Source: CAYMAI01 sp964388445 (GTDB taxonomy: Bacteria > 4484-113 > JAGGVC01). From it: a stretch of 64,000 bases of DNA. This document shows positions 34,878 through 42,223 of this stretch, in pieces. How positions within the stretch are numbered: position 1 is the first letter of the stretch; every line of letters starts with the position of its first letter. The DNA lies in NCBI GenBank assembly GCA_964388445.1, contig CAYMAI010000003.1, positions 1 through 64,000 on the forward strand. The letters are read 5' to 3'. The notes under the pieces were generated by a model. That model worked only from the letters and a program-made list of their open reading frames with translations, searched no databases and was not told where the DNA came from. Both the position numbers and the translations under genes were made by a program.

Positions 34878-36122
34878 ATGAACGCTCAAGACCGCGACGA
34901 GCATTTCTTGCGTAAATGCCTTGTCGAGGCCGTCAAAGGTCTCGGATGGGCGCCGCCGAATCCGCTGGTCGGGTGCGTAATCGTGAAGGACGGCGCCATC
35001 GTTTCGCGCGGCGCGCATTTGAAAGACGGGACGGCGCATGCAGAGCAAGCTGCAATCGGCGCTTGCCCGGTTGAATTACTGAATGGGGCTGAGCTTTACG
35101 TCAATCTCGAACCGTGTTCGCACCAAGGAAGGACGCCGCCTTGCACGGCAAAAATAATCGAAGCGGGAATTTCGAGAGTGGTTTGGGGCGAAAACGACTC
35201 CGACCCGAGAAGCGCCGGAAAGGCGAGGGCGATTTTGGAAAGCGCAGGAATCGAAACGAAATCCGGCGTACTTTATGAAGAATGCAGAAAGCTGAATCGC
35301 GTATTTCATTTCAGGCAGCGCGGCGGCGCGACGCCGTATGTAGCGGCCAAGCTTGCGATTTCGGCGGACGGAAAAATCGCTGCGCATCCCGGCGAAAGAA
35401 CGGTCATTTCATGCCGCGCGAGCCGCGGGCTTGCGCACATTTTCCGGCAGCATTTCGACGCCGTGCTGGCGGGAGCGAACACGATTGCGGCGGACAATCC
35501 GCTTCTTACGGTCAGAGAAGAAGAAATCACGGCATTTCGAGAATCGCAGGCGAATTTAGGCGGCACGTTTGCAGGGCTTGTTTCAAGCGGCAAGTTCGAA
35601 AGAAACCGCGACCCGATTGCAGTGTTGCTCGATGGAAATCTGCGCGCATCGCCCGAAATGAAAGTGTTTAACGAAACACGCAATTGCAGAGCCGATAAAT
35701 CCGTACTGCTGATTGTTAGGCCCGAAAATTACGAAAGGCGGCAAGCTGAATTTGCGCACATAGATTTCGTCGAAGTCGTGCCGGTAAAGCATCAATATGG
35801 AAAGGCGGATTGGCGCGAAATTCTTTCGGCGCTTTACGAAAGGGAGATATATTCGCTTTTGGTCGAGGGCGGGGCGGCGGTTTTAGAAAGTTTAATGGAA
35901 TCCGGCGAATACGGATTAACGGGTAATCCTGCGGAAGGCGGAAGGCGGGCGTTTCCGCATAGCATACACATTTTCGAATCGCCGATTATTATTGGCGAAG
36001 AAGGGGTGGGTGTTTCGCCAATCTTTGCAGACTCGAAGGCTGCCGAGTCATTTTTCGGAGAAAACGCGGTGAAAGGACAAATCGATGGCGACGGCTATTG
36101 GGAAATTCTATTCGGCTATTGA
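34878..36122 (+). CDS. ribD: Bifunctional riboflavin deaminase/reductase
   Basis: Catalyses the second and third steps of riboflavin synthesis. The deaminase half has the zinc site HAEQAAIGACP and PCSHQGRTPPC. The reductase half starts near residue 155 (TPYVAAKLAISADGKIA) and has VLAGANTIAADNPLLTVR and SLLVEGGAAVLESL. At 414 residues it is longer than the usual ~370, owing to an insertion near 215-250. It is translationally close to pheT (three-base gap). No other rib gene is present. Confidence 0.94.
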   Translation: MNAQDRDEHFLRKCLVEAVKGLGWAPPNPLVGCVIVKDGAIVSRGAHLKDGTAHAEQAAIGACPVELLNGAELYVNLEPCSHQGRTPPCTAKIIEAGISRVVWGENDSDPRSAGKARAILESAGIETKSGVLYEECRKLNRVFHFRQRGGATPYVAAKLAISADGKIAAHPGERTVISCRASRGLAHIFRQHFDAVLAGANTIAADNPLLTVREEEITAFRESQANLGGTFAGLVSSGKFERNRDPIAVLLDGNLRASPEMKVFNETRNCRADKSVLLIVRPENYERRQAEFAHIDFVEVVPVKHQYGKADWREILSALYEREIYSLLVEGGAAVLESLMESGEYGLTGNPAEGGRRAFPHSIHIFESPIIIGEEGVGVSPIFADSKAAESFFGENAVKGQIDGDGYWEILFGY

Positions 36123-36162
36123 TGGCAACAGTCAACCGCAGGGTAGGCGCTAGGTTGCCGAT

Positions 36163-36202
36163 TGTTGACCCGATGTTGAAAATTCCGCGAAAATGTTGAA
36201 AA
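36163..36202 (+). repeat. Direct repeats ATGTTGAAAA upstream of a lipoprotein gene
   Basis: ATGTTGAAAA occurs at 36173-36182 and 36193-36202, exactly 20 bases (two helical turns) apart. A related TTGTTGAC is at 36162. The second copy overlaps the -35 box, so it may be an operator. Confidence 0.45.
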
Positions 36203-36224
36203 CTTGACAGGATTATGGTATAAA
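36196..36224 (+). promoter_or_regulatory. Promoter of the 36269 lipoprotein gene
   Basis: TTGAAA (36196-36201), a 17-base spacer and TATAAA (36219-36224). The leader is about 40 nt. Confidence 0.65.
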
Positions 36225-36268
36225 GGTTGCGTACGCCGCCGCAAATCGTACCGGAGGGCTTTTGCCTT

Positions 36269-36790
36269 ATGTTTAGGTTTAGGTTTGGTTTACTTGCGCT
36301 TGTTTGCGCGCTATCCGTCGTCCTTACGTCTTGCACCGGCGGCAGCAATATGCCGGGTTCGATTTCGGGCAAGTTCAGCGATGCCGGCGGCACTATAAAG
36401 GCCAATAGGGCTACGCTTTACATCCCGCCGTTCGCAATCCTCACTTCCGACGAGGGCTTCGAGGATTTGAAAGGATCCGGCAAAAATTTCGAGTATTTCT
36501 TTACTCTTACGGAAAGCATACTCCAGCCGACTGGCTACATTGATGGCAGCGTTTATTCTTTTACGGCGGTAAGCGAGTTTGCGGCGGAGATTAAGGCGCC
36601 TCTCGAACTTTCGATGGATATTACAGGGCTGCCGATTCCCGCGGGTGCCGGTCCGAGCGGGCTTACGATTGCGCATTACGATATTGCGACGGACACCGTA
36701 ACCGACGTGGCAAGCACGTATAACGTAAAAACGAACCGGCTTCAGGCTCCGATTATGGCGCTCGGCGTTTACTTTTTGAAAGCGGCGTAA
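36269..36790 (+). CDS. Small lipoprotein of unknown function
   Basis: A 173-residue lipoprotein (lipobox LTSC, followed by TGG). The mature part is beta-rich (GTIKANRATLYIPPFAI, then LELSMDITGLPIPAGAGPSG). It recalls ZU5-like or GPI-domain-like beta folds, but the match is too weak to name. GGAGGG lies about ten bases before the ATG at 36269. It has its own promoter. Confidence 0.6.
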   Translation: MFRFRFGLLALVCALSVVLTSCTGGSNMPGSISGKFSDAGGTIKANRATLYIPPFAILTSDEGFEDLKGSGKNFEYFFTLTESILQPTGYIDGSVYSFTAVSEFAAEIKAPLELSMDITGLPIPAGAGPSGLTIAHYDIATDTVTDVASTYNVKTNRLQAPIMALGVYFLKAA

Positions 36791-36841
36791 TCCCGGCGTA
36801 CCGCAAGCTTGTTTTTATATCTCGAAGGAATTCGACGGTAA

Positions 36842-37369
36842 ATGCCGCCCAAAATCGAGCCGATGAGGCTTGAAATTCTGCTTTGGGAACCGGAAATCCC
36901 GCAAAACACAGGCAATATCGCGCGCACTTGCGCGTGTACAGGATGCAAGCTTCACCTTGCCGGGCCGCTCGGATTCAGGATGCGATCGCCCCATGCCAAA
37001 AGGGCCGGTCTGGATTATTGGGAGCTGATCGAATGGAAAAGGTGGCAGAGTATCGGCGACGTTTGGGCGGCGCACACCGGAGTTACATTTCCGCTTGACA
37101 AGACTGAGCGAGAAAATCCGGGGAGGCCGCGTACGGCGTGGTTTTATTCGACCAAAGGCAAAATTATGCCTTGGGACGTTCCCGCGATTAAGGGCGATTT
37201 TCTTGTTTTCGGGCCGGAAACGCGGGGACTCAGCGACGAAATACTCGAATCGGCGGGCGAAAATATCGTCGCGTTTCCTCAAGTGGACGGCACGAGAAGC
37301 TTGAACGTAAGCAATGCCGTCGCGGCCGCGGTTTATTTAATTGCTGCTAAATGGGTTTTTCAAAAGTAA
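36842..37369 (+). CDS. trmL: tRNA (cytidine/uridine(34)-2'-O)-methyltransferase
   Basis: A SPOUT-class methyltransferase of 175 residues that methylates the wobble ribose of some leucine tRNAs in E. coli. All three family motifs are seen: PEIPQNTGNIARTCACTG, FLVFGPETRGLSDEIL and RSLNVSNAVAAAVYL, which make the trefoil knot. AAGGA lies about 11 bases before the ATG at 36842; an ATG at 36863 fits the family start equally well. The gap after it (37370-37621) holds no gene I can see. Confidence 0.92.
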   Translation: MPPKIEPMRLEILLWEPEIPQNTGNIARTCACTGCKLHLAGPLGFRMRSPHAKRAGLDYWELIEWKRWQSIGDVWAAHTGVTFPLDKTERENPGRPRTAWFYSTKGKIMPWDVPAIKGDFLVFGPETRGLSDEILESAGENIVAFPQVDGTRSLNVSNAVAAAVYLIAAKWVFQK

Positions 37370-37621
37370 CATTGACGGTCTTTTTGCGCCATTTGCTTGC
37401 CATGGCTTAACGGTTTGCCAATTTCTATCGTGAAATGGAACACAATCGCGCCGCCGCTATCCGCCTAATTGGTTTGGCAGTTAAGCTTTAACCGGCAGGC
37501 TTCGGTTGCCCGGATTTGCGGGGAGAAGATTGCCGGATTTCCCTTGGCGATTTTTGGTTAGTTAACGTTGCGCGCCATTCCTGTGGCATAATTCGCCGGA
37601 CTTGTAAGGGAGGATATCGCG

Positions 37622-38743
37622 ATGATTTTCGGAGTGCCTAAAGAAAGAATGACCGGCGAATTCCGGGTAGGACTTACGCCCGGAGGCGCGGCGGCGCTGG
37701 TGCAGCGCGGACATGCCGTTTACATCGAAAAAGGCGCAGGCGCGGGCGCGCACTTCACCGATGCCGATTATCGCTCGGTCGGCGCGGAAGTCGCTCACAG
37801 CGCTGAAGAAGTGTGGGGCAGAGCGGACGTAATCCTCAAAGTAAAACAGGTGTTGAAGGACGAGCTCGAATTCGTTCACGAAAACCTGCTAATCGGGGGA
37901 TTTCTGCACCTCGCTATGACGCCGCGGGACATCCTCGAAAGTCTTATCGAGTCGAAAGTGAGCGCGCTCGCGTACGAAGTGATGGAAGATGAAACCGGTC
38001 ATTTTCCGATAATCCACCCGATGAGCGAGCTATGCGGAAGGATGCTTCCGCAAATCGCAGCCAGATATCTGGAATGCGAAAATGGCGGGCGCGGCGTTTT
38101 GCTATCGGGAACGGTCGGGATTCCTTCGGCGGAAGTCGTTGTACTCGGCGCAGGCGCGGTCGGAAAACACGCCGCAATCGCTTTCGCGGGAATAGGCTCG
38201 CAGGTTACGGTTCTCGACCGCGATATAAAGAAGCTTCAGGAACTCGATACGATTTTATCGTCTCGACTAAACACGATGCTGGCAAACAAATACAACATCC
38301 GCAAAGTGTTGTCATACGCCGACGTATTGATAGGAGCGATTCATTCTCCGTTCGAACTTGCCGAGCATATCGTGACCAGGCAGATGATAAAGCTAATGCG
38401 GCCGAGAGGGGTTGCAATCGACGTGGCGATAGACGAGGGCGGATGTTTTGAAACCAGCCGTCCGACAACGCTGTTCAATCCTACATACGTGGTGGAAGGG
38501 ATAACTCACTATTGCGTGCCGAATATGACGAGCTCGGTATCGCGTACGGCGTCGCACTCGATAACGAACGCAGTTTTGCCTTACATCATCGGAATTATGG
38601 ATGCGGACGGGTTGGAATCGGCGTTCGAAAGCTGCCACGAGATGAAAACGGGCATCTGCATAAGAAACGGGCGCGTTTTTCATCCGAGACTTGAGCAAAT
38701 TTTAACCGGCGCGGGTTCCGGCGAGGGCCGGCCCGGGGAGTAG
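37622..38743 (+). CDS. ald: Alanine dehydrogenase
   Basis: NAD-dependent conversion of L-alanine to pyruvate and ammonium, 373 residues. The N-terminal PKERMTGEFRVGLTPGG has the pyruvate-binding Arg. VILKVKQVLKDE and GGFLHLAMTP carry the catalytic Lys and His. The Rossmann motif is VVVLGAGAVGKHAA, and DVAIDEGGCFETSRPTT with MTSSVSRTAS follows. GGGAGG is eight bases before the ATG. The CoA-transferase starts six bases after its stop, so the two form an operon. Confidence 0.93.
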   Translation: MIFGVPKERMTGEFRVGLTPGGAAALVQRGHAVYIEKGAGAGAHFTDADYRSVGAEVAHSAEEVWGRADVILKVKQVLKDELEFVHENLLIGGFLHLAMTPRDILESLIESKVSALAYEVMEDETGHFPIIHPMSELCGRMLPQIAARYLECENGGRGVLLSGTVGIPSAEVVVLGAGAVGKHAAIAFAGIGSQVTVLDRDIKKLQELDTILSSRLNTMLANKYNIRKVLSYADVLIGAIHSPFELAEHIVTRQMIKLMRPRGVAIDVAIDEGGCFETSRPTTLFNPTYVVEGITHYCVPNMTSSVSRTASHSITNAVLPYIIGIMDADGLESAFESCHEMKTGICIRNGRVFHPRLEQILTGAGSGEGRPGE

Positions 38744-38749
38744 AGATAA

Positions 38750-40045
38750 ATGGGTCTTAGCGGACTTTACAGGAGCAAAGTTACATCGGCGGAAGAAGCG
38801 CTTAAAGCCGTCGGCAGCGGCGACAGAGTTTATATTCATCCAGGATGCGCAACGCCGCAAAGGCTGGTGGAAGCTCTCGGCGCCAGAAAGGACGAACTTC
38901 AAGGCGTAGAGGTAATCCACATTCTTACTTTCGGCGGCGCTCCGTACGTCGAAGAAGGCACCGAAAAGCACTTTCGCCACAACGCGCTTTTCGCCGGCGC
39001 GAACGTGCGCAAAGCTATCGCCGAGGGGCGCGCCGACTGGATGCCGATATTTTTAAGCGAAATCCCCAAGCTTTGGATGACCGGGCTTATGCCAATCGAC
39101 GTTTCGCTTATCCATTTGAGTCCGCCGGACGAGCACGGTTTTTGCAGTCTAGGTGTGGGCGTGGAAACGACGCTTTCCGCCGTGCGATGCTCGAAGGTGG
39201 TAATCGGCCAGCTAAATCCGCAAATGCCGCGCACTTTGGGCGACGCGTTCGTTCACATCAGCAAAATTACGAAAATCGTCGAGGTGGACGAGCCGATAAT
39301 CGAAGTGCCGCAAGTGAAGGAATTCACCGAGGTTCACAAGAAAATCGGCAAGTATGTCGCGGACGTAATCGAAGACGGTTCATGCCTGCAAATGGGTATC
39401 GGCGCAATCCCGGACGCGGTGCTGCATTACCTCAAGGACAAGAAGGACCTGGGCATTCACACCGAAATGTTCGCGGACGGCGTAAAAGAGCTGTTCGAAG
39501 CCGGCGTAATAAACTGCGAAAAGAAAAACCTGCATACAGGCAAAATCGTGACGAGTTTCCTTATGGGAACGCAGGCTCTTTATAGTTTCGTCGACAACAA
39601 TCCATTCGTGGAGATGCATCCGACTGAATACGTCAACGACCCGTTCATAATCGCTCAAAACGAAAAGATGGTTTCGATAAACAGCGCAATTGCCTGCGAC
39701 ATTACCGGACAGATTTGCAGCGAATCCATCGGCAAAAAGATATATTCGGGATTCGGCGGGCAGGTGGACTTCGTACGCGGCGCGTCGAGAAGCGAGGGAG
39801 GCAAAGCGATAATCGGCTTTCCTTCCACGACGAAAGGAGTTTCGAAAATTGTGCCGCACTTGCCGGAAGGCGCGGGCGTGGTTACATCCCGCGCGGACGT
39901 TCATTTCGTCGCCACCGAGTATGGCATCGTCGATTTGTTCGGAAAGAACCTGCGGGAAAGGGCGAAAGCGCTAATCAGCATAGCGCATCCCGACCATCGT
40001 GAAATGCTTGAGAAAGAAGCGTTCGATCGGAAGCTTTTCTTTTAG
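38750..40045 (+). CDS. Acetyl-CoA hydrolase/CoA-transferase family (4-hydroxybutyrate CoA-transferase-like)
   Basis: A 431-residue CoA-transferase of the Cat/AbfT type that moves CoA between acetyl-CoA and a carboxylic acid. The catalytic Glu239 is in LGIHTEMFADGVKELFEAG. CoA-binding Gly-rich elements are MGIGAIPDAVL and YSGFGGQVDFVRGASRSEGG. FVATEYGIVDLFGKNLRERA is at the C-terminus. It is coupled to ald by six bases; the ribosome site GGGGAG overlaps the ald stop. The acid it uses cannot be told from sequence. Confidence 0.9.
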   Translation: MGLSGLYRSKVTSAEEALKAVGSGDRVYIHPGCATPQRLVEALGARKDELQGVEVIHILTFGGAPYVEEGTEKHFRHNALFAGANVRKAIAEGRADWMPIFLSEIPKLWMTGLMPIDVSLIHLSPPDEHGFCSLGVGVETTLSAVRCSKVVIGQLNPQMPRTLGDAFVHISKITKIVEVDEPIIEVPQVKEFTEVHKKIGKYVADVIEDGSCLQMGIGAIPDAVLHYLKDKKDLGIHTEMFADGVKELFEAGVINCEKKNLHTGKIVTSFLMGTQALYSFVDNNPFVEMHPTEYVNDPFIIAQNEKMVSINSAIACDITGQICSESIGKKIYSGFGGQVDFVRGASRSEGGKAIIGFPSTTKGVSKIVPHLPEGAGVVTSRADVHFVATEYGIVDLFGKNLRERAKALISIAHPDHREMLEKEAFDRKLFF

Positions 40046-40130
40046 CGTTTGATTTTCTTGCATTTTGTTCTCGATATGTTAAAATACATTTCGCCGGTCT
40101 ATCAGCCGGCGGCTGCCGCCTTAACGCGTT

Positions 40131-40976
40131 ATGGATTTTGGCGTATCGACACTTATAGATTTCGACGTGCCCTTCGAGGCGAGGCTCGACACCTTCAAGG
40201 CGGCGGGGATTACGCGCATCGCGCTATCCGAGGAGCGAAGACTTCCGCTGGCACAGCCCGACGCGCTCTCCTTCGTTAAAAAAGCCCTGGATGTTCGCGG
40301 CCTTTCGCTCGAACACGTACACGGCCCGATTTCGCCAAGGCTGGATTTCACCAGCCCGGACAAGGACGTCGTCGATGCGACGCTTGCCGTCCACCGCAAC
40401 GTCGTCAGGGCGACCTCCGAACTGGGCTCGTCGATTCTCGTAATCCACGTTTCAAGCTATCCCGACCTGGATTTCGGCGACCTCGCGGAAACCACGAAGC
40501 GTGCAATCGGCAATATCCTCGACCTCGTCGAATACGCAAAGCCTTACGGCGTGGACATTGTCATCGAAAATCAGCCGTACAGGTTCAAAAGCCAGCGCGT
40601 AATCGATCAGGTTATCGAGGAGTTTCCGATTTCGGAACTGAAAATCTGCTTAGATACCTGTCATATTACGATGGGCAATCCCGACCCATTGCATTTCGTC
40701 AAGAAATGGGCCGAATTTATCGTTACTACTCATTTCAGCGATTCTAGCGGGCTCGCCGATGAGCATCTGATTCCCGGAACCGGCAGTTTTCCTTGGCTCG
40801 AAGGCCTCGGATGTTTGAAAAAAGCCGGCAGGCTGAAATTTATAACGTTCGAAAATTCGAGTTGGGGCAGAGAGCCGTTCCAGCAATATATGGAGCGCAC
40901 GGTTTTCGCCGGCAAATGGATTTGTCAGCTTTGGGAGAGAGTGGATGCCACGGTCGTTCAACCTCGCGCCGTATAG
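40131..40976 (+). CDS. TIM-barrel sugar isomerase/AP-endonuclease-2-like protein
   Basis: A 281-residue member of the xylose-isomerase-like TIM barrel. Metal-site residues are in HVHGPISPRLDF, VIHVSSYPDLDF, VIENQPYR (Glu), LDTCHITMGNP (Asp and His), THFSDSSG and a late Glu in FITFENSSWG. Members are sugar epimerases or isomerases such as inosose isomerases. The start has no strong ribosome site. A TAAAAT lies about 45 bases upstream. It is followed by leuD after 18 bases. Confidence 0.8.
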   Translation: MDFGVSTLIDFDVPFEARLDTFKAAGITRIALSEERRLPLAQPDALSFVKKALDVRGLSLEHVHGPISPRLDFTSPDKDVVDATLAVHRNVVRATSELGSSILVIHVSSYPDLDFGDLAETTKRAIGNILDLVEYAKPYGVDIVIENQPYRFKSQRVIDQVIEEFPISELKICLDTCHITMGNPDPLHFVKKWAEFIVTTHFSDSSGLADEHLIPGTGSFPWLEGLGCLKKAGRLKFITFENSSWGREPFQQYMERTVFAGKWICQLWERVDATVVQPRAV

Positions 40977-40994
40977 GTTTCAACGGGAAACGGC

Positions 40995-41519
40995 ATGGCA
41001 ATCGACATCGAGGGAGCGGAGATGACCGAACCGGGCAACGTATTCAAGTATGGGGATTCCGTCAACACCGACGTTATATTTCCCGGCAAATATACCTACA
41101 CGATTACCGAGGCTGCGGAAATGGCGGCGCACGCGATGGAAGACCTCGACCCAGAATTTGCCGCCAAGGCCAAAAGGGGCGATTTCGTTGTTGCCGGAAA
41201 AAACTTCGGGTGCGGGTCGAGCAGAGAACAGGCGGCGACGTGCCTGGTGGAAATCGGAATTCGCGCCGTGGTTGCAAAAAGCTTCGCACGCATTTACTTT
41301 CGTAATGCAATCAACTTGGGGCTACCGGTTATAGTTTGTCCGGAAGCGGTTGACGCAGCCAAGTCCGGTTCGAAAATGTCGGCCGATTTCGAAAAAGGCG
41401 TTATTCAAGTGGACGGAAACGAGTTTGCGTATTCGCCTTTTCCGGAGCAGGTAAGAGAAATACTGGCATCCGGGGGGCTGCTAAATTACGCGAAGACAAA
41501 GCTTCAAGCGCCGGCTTGA
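40995..41519 (+). CDS. leuD: 3-isopropylmalate dehydratase small subunit family (LeuD-like)
   Basis: Swivel-domain small subunit of an aconitase-family hydro-lyase, 174 residues. The family motifs NTDVIFPGKYTYT, FVVAGKNFGCGSSREQA and FARIYFRNAINLGLPVIVC are complete. The large Fe-S subunit (LeuC type) is not in the window. The partner could be isopropylmalate or a related 2-hydroxyacid enzyme such as homoaconitase, so the substrate is open. It overlaps thpR by 16 nt, end to end. Confidence 0.88.
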   Translation: MAIDIEGAEMTEPGNVFKYGDSVNTDVIFPGKYTYTITEAAEMAAHAMEDLDPEFAAKAKRGDFVVAGKNFGCGSSREQAATCLVEIGIRAVVAKSFARIYFRNAINLGLPVIVCPEAVDAAKSGSKMSADFEKGVIQVDGNEFAYSPFPEQVREILASGGLLNYAKTKLQAPA

Positions 41520-42175
41520 TTTTCAAGCTGCCAGGTGTTTAGCTCCGAATATTTTACGCCGCCGCCCTTGAACTCGCTTTCGTAAAGCACTACGCGCTCA
41601 ATCCGGCAAGAGACCGGCTCGAAAACCAGCCATTCGGGAGTCGTCTCCGATTTGCCTTCGCTCAACCCGCCTTGTCTATTTGCGCCGATTTCTTTCAATC
41701 GTTTTTCGTTCGCCGCTGAAGGCGGAGCGCCGGGCCGAAGTCTTGCGAATCTGGCCAAAGTCAGATGTGGAGCGAATTTCTTGTCGTCGGGGGCGCCGAA
41801 GCCGGCCGCGGCGGCGCGGATTTCGGAAGCGAGCTTTTCGAAACTTGTTAAATCGTCCCGCGAAGCATCGGCGCGCAGAAAAAGAACCCTCGGAAAACTC
41901 GGCTTTCCGAAAAACCCCAGCGAGCCGAATTCCAAAGTTCCCGGTTTGAATCGCGGCGGCACATCCGAAACCGCCTCGGCGAGCGAAGGAATATCGGATT
42001 TTGAAACTTCGCCGATGAAAAAAAGCGTCAGGTGGTAGTTCGCGGGTTCCACCCAGCGCGCATCGTCGAATTTGGATTTTAACTTGGCCGCGAGATCTCC
42101 GATCGCACGCTTTTCGTTCTGCCCGATAGGCAGCGCAAGAAAAACGCGGCTCATTCCTTTACGTACTATCGGCAT
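41504..42175 (-). CDS. thpR: RNA 2',3'-cyclic phosphodiesterase
   Basis: 2H phosphoesterase of the ThpR/LigT family, 223 residues. The two HxTL motifs are YHLTLFFIGEV and PHLTLARFARL. It hydrolyses 2',3'-cyclic ends of RNA to 2'-phosphate and can ligate tRNA halves in vitro. It is longer at the C-terminus than LigT of E. coli, with a beta strand FEPVSCRIERVVLYESE. ATG at 42175 or 42154; neither has a good ribosome site. Confidence 0.9.
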   Translation of the reverse strand: MPIVRKGMSRVFLALPIGQNEKRAIGDLAAKLKSKFDDARWVEPANYHLTLFFIGEVSKSDIPSLAEAVSDVPPRFKPGTLEFGSLGFFGKPSFPRVLFLRADASRDDLTSFEKLASEIRAAAAGFGAPDDKKFAPHLTLARFARLRPGAPPSAANEKRLKEIGANRQGGLSEGKSETTPEWLVFEPVSCRIERVVLYESEFKGGGVKYSELNTWQLENQAGA

Positions 42176-42223
42176 CCGAGTTTAGTTTTGTCGCGACCGG
42201 CCGCGGCCGCAGGGGCACGGCGC

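Noticed and set aside
37405..37486. Imperfect inverted repeat GCTTAAC...GCCAA / TTGGC...GTTAAGC in the gap before ald
   Set aside because: The arms are interrupted, no target duplication is seen, and there is no second copy that I noticed; too weak to call a mobile element.
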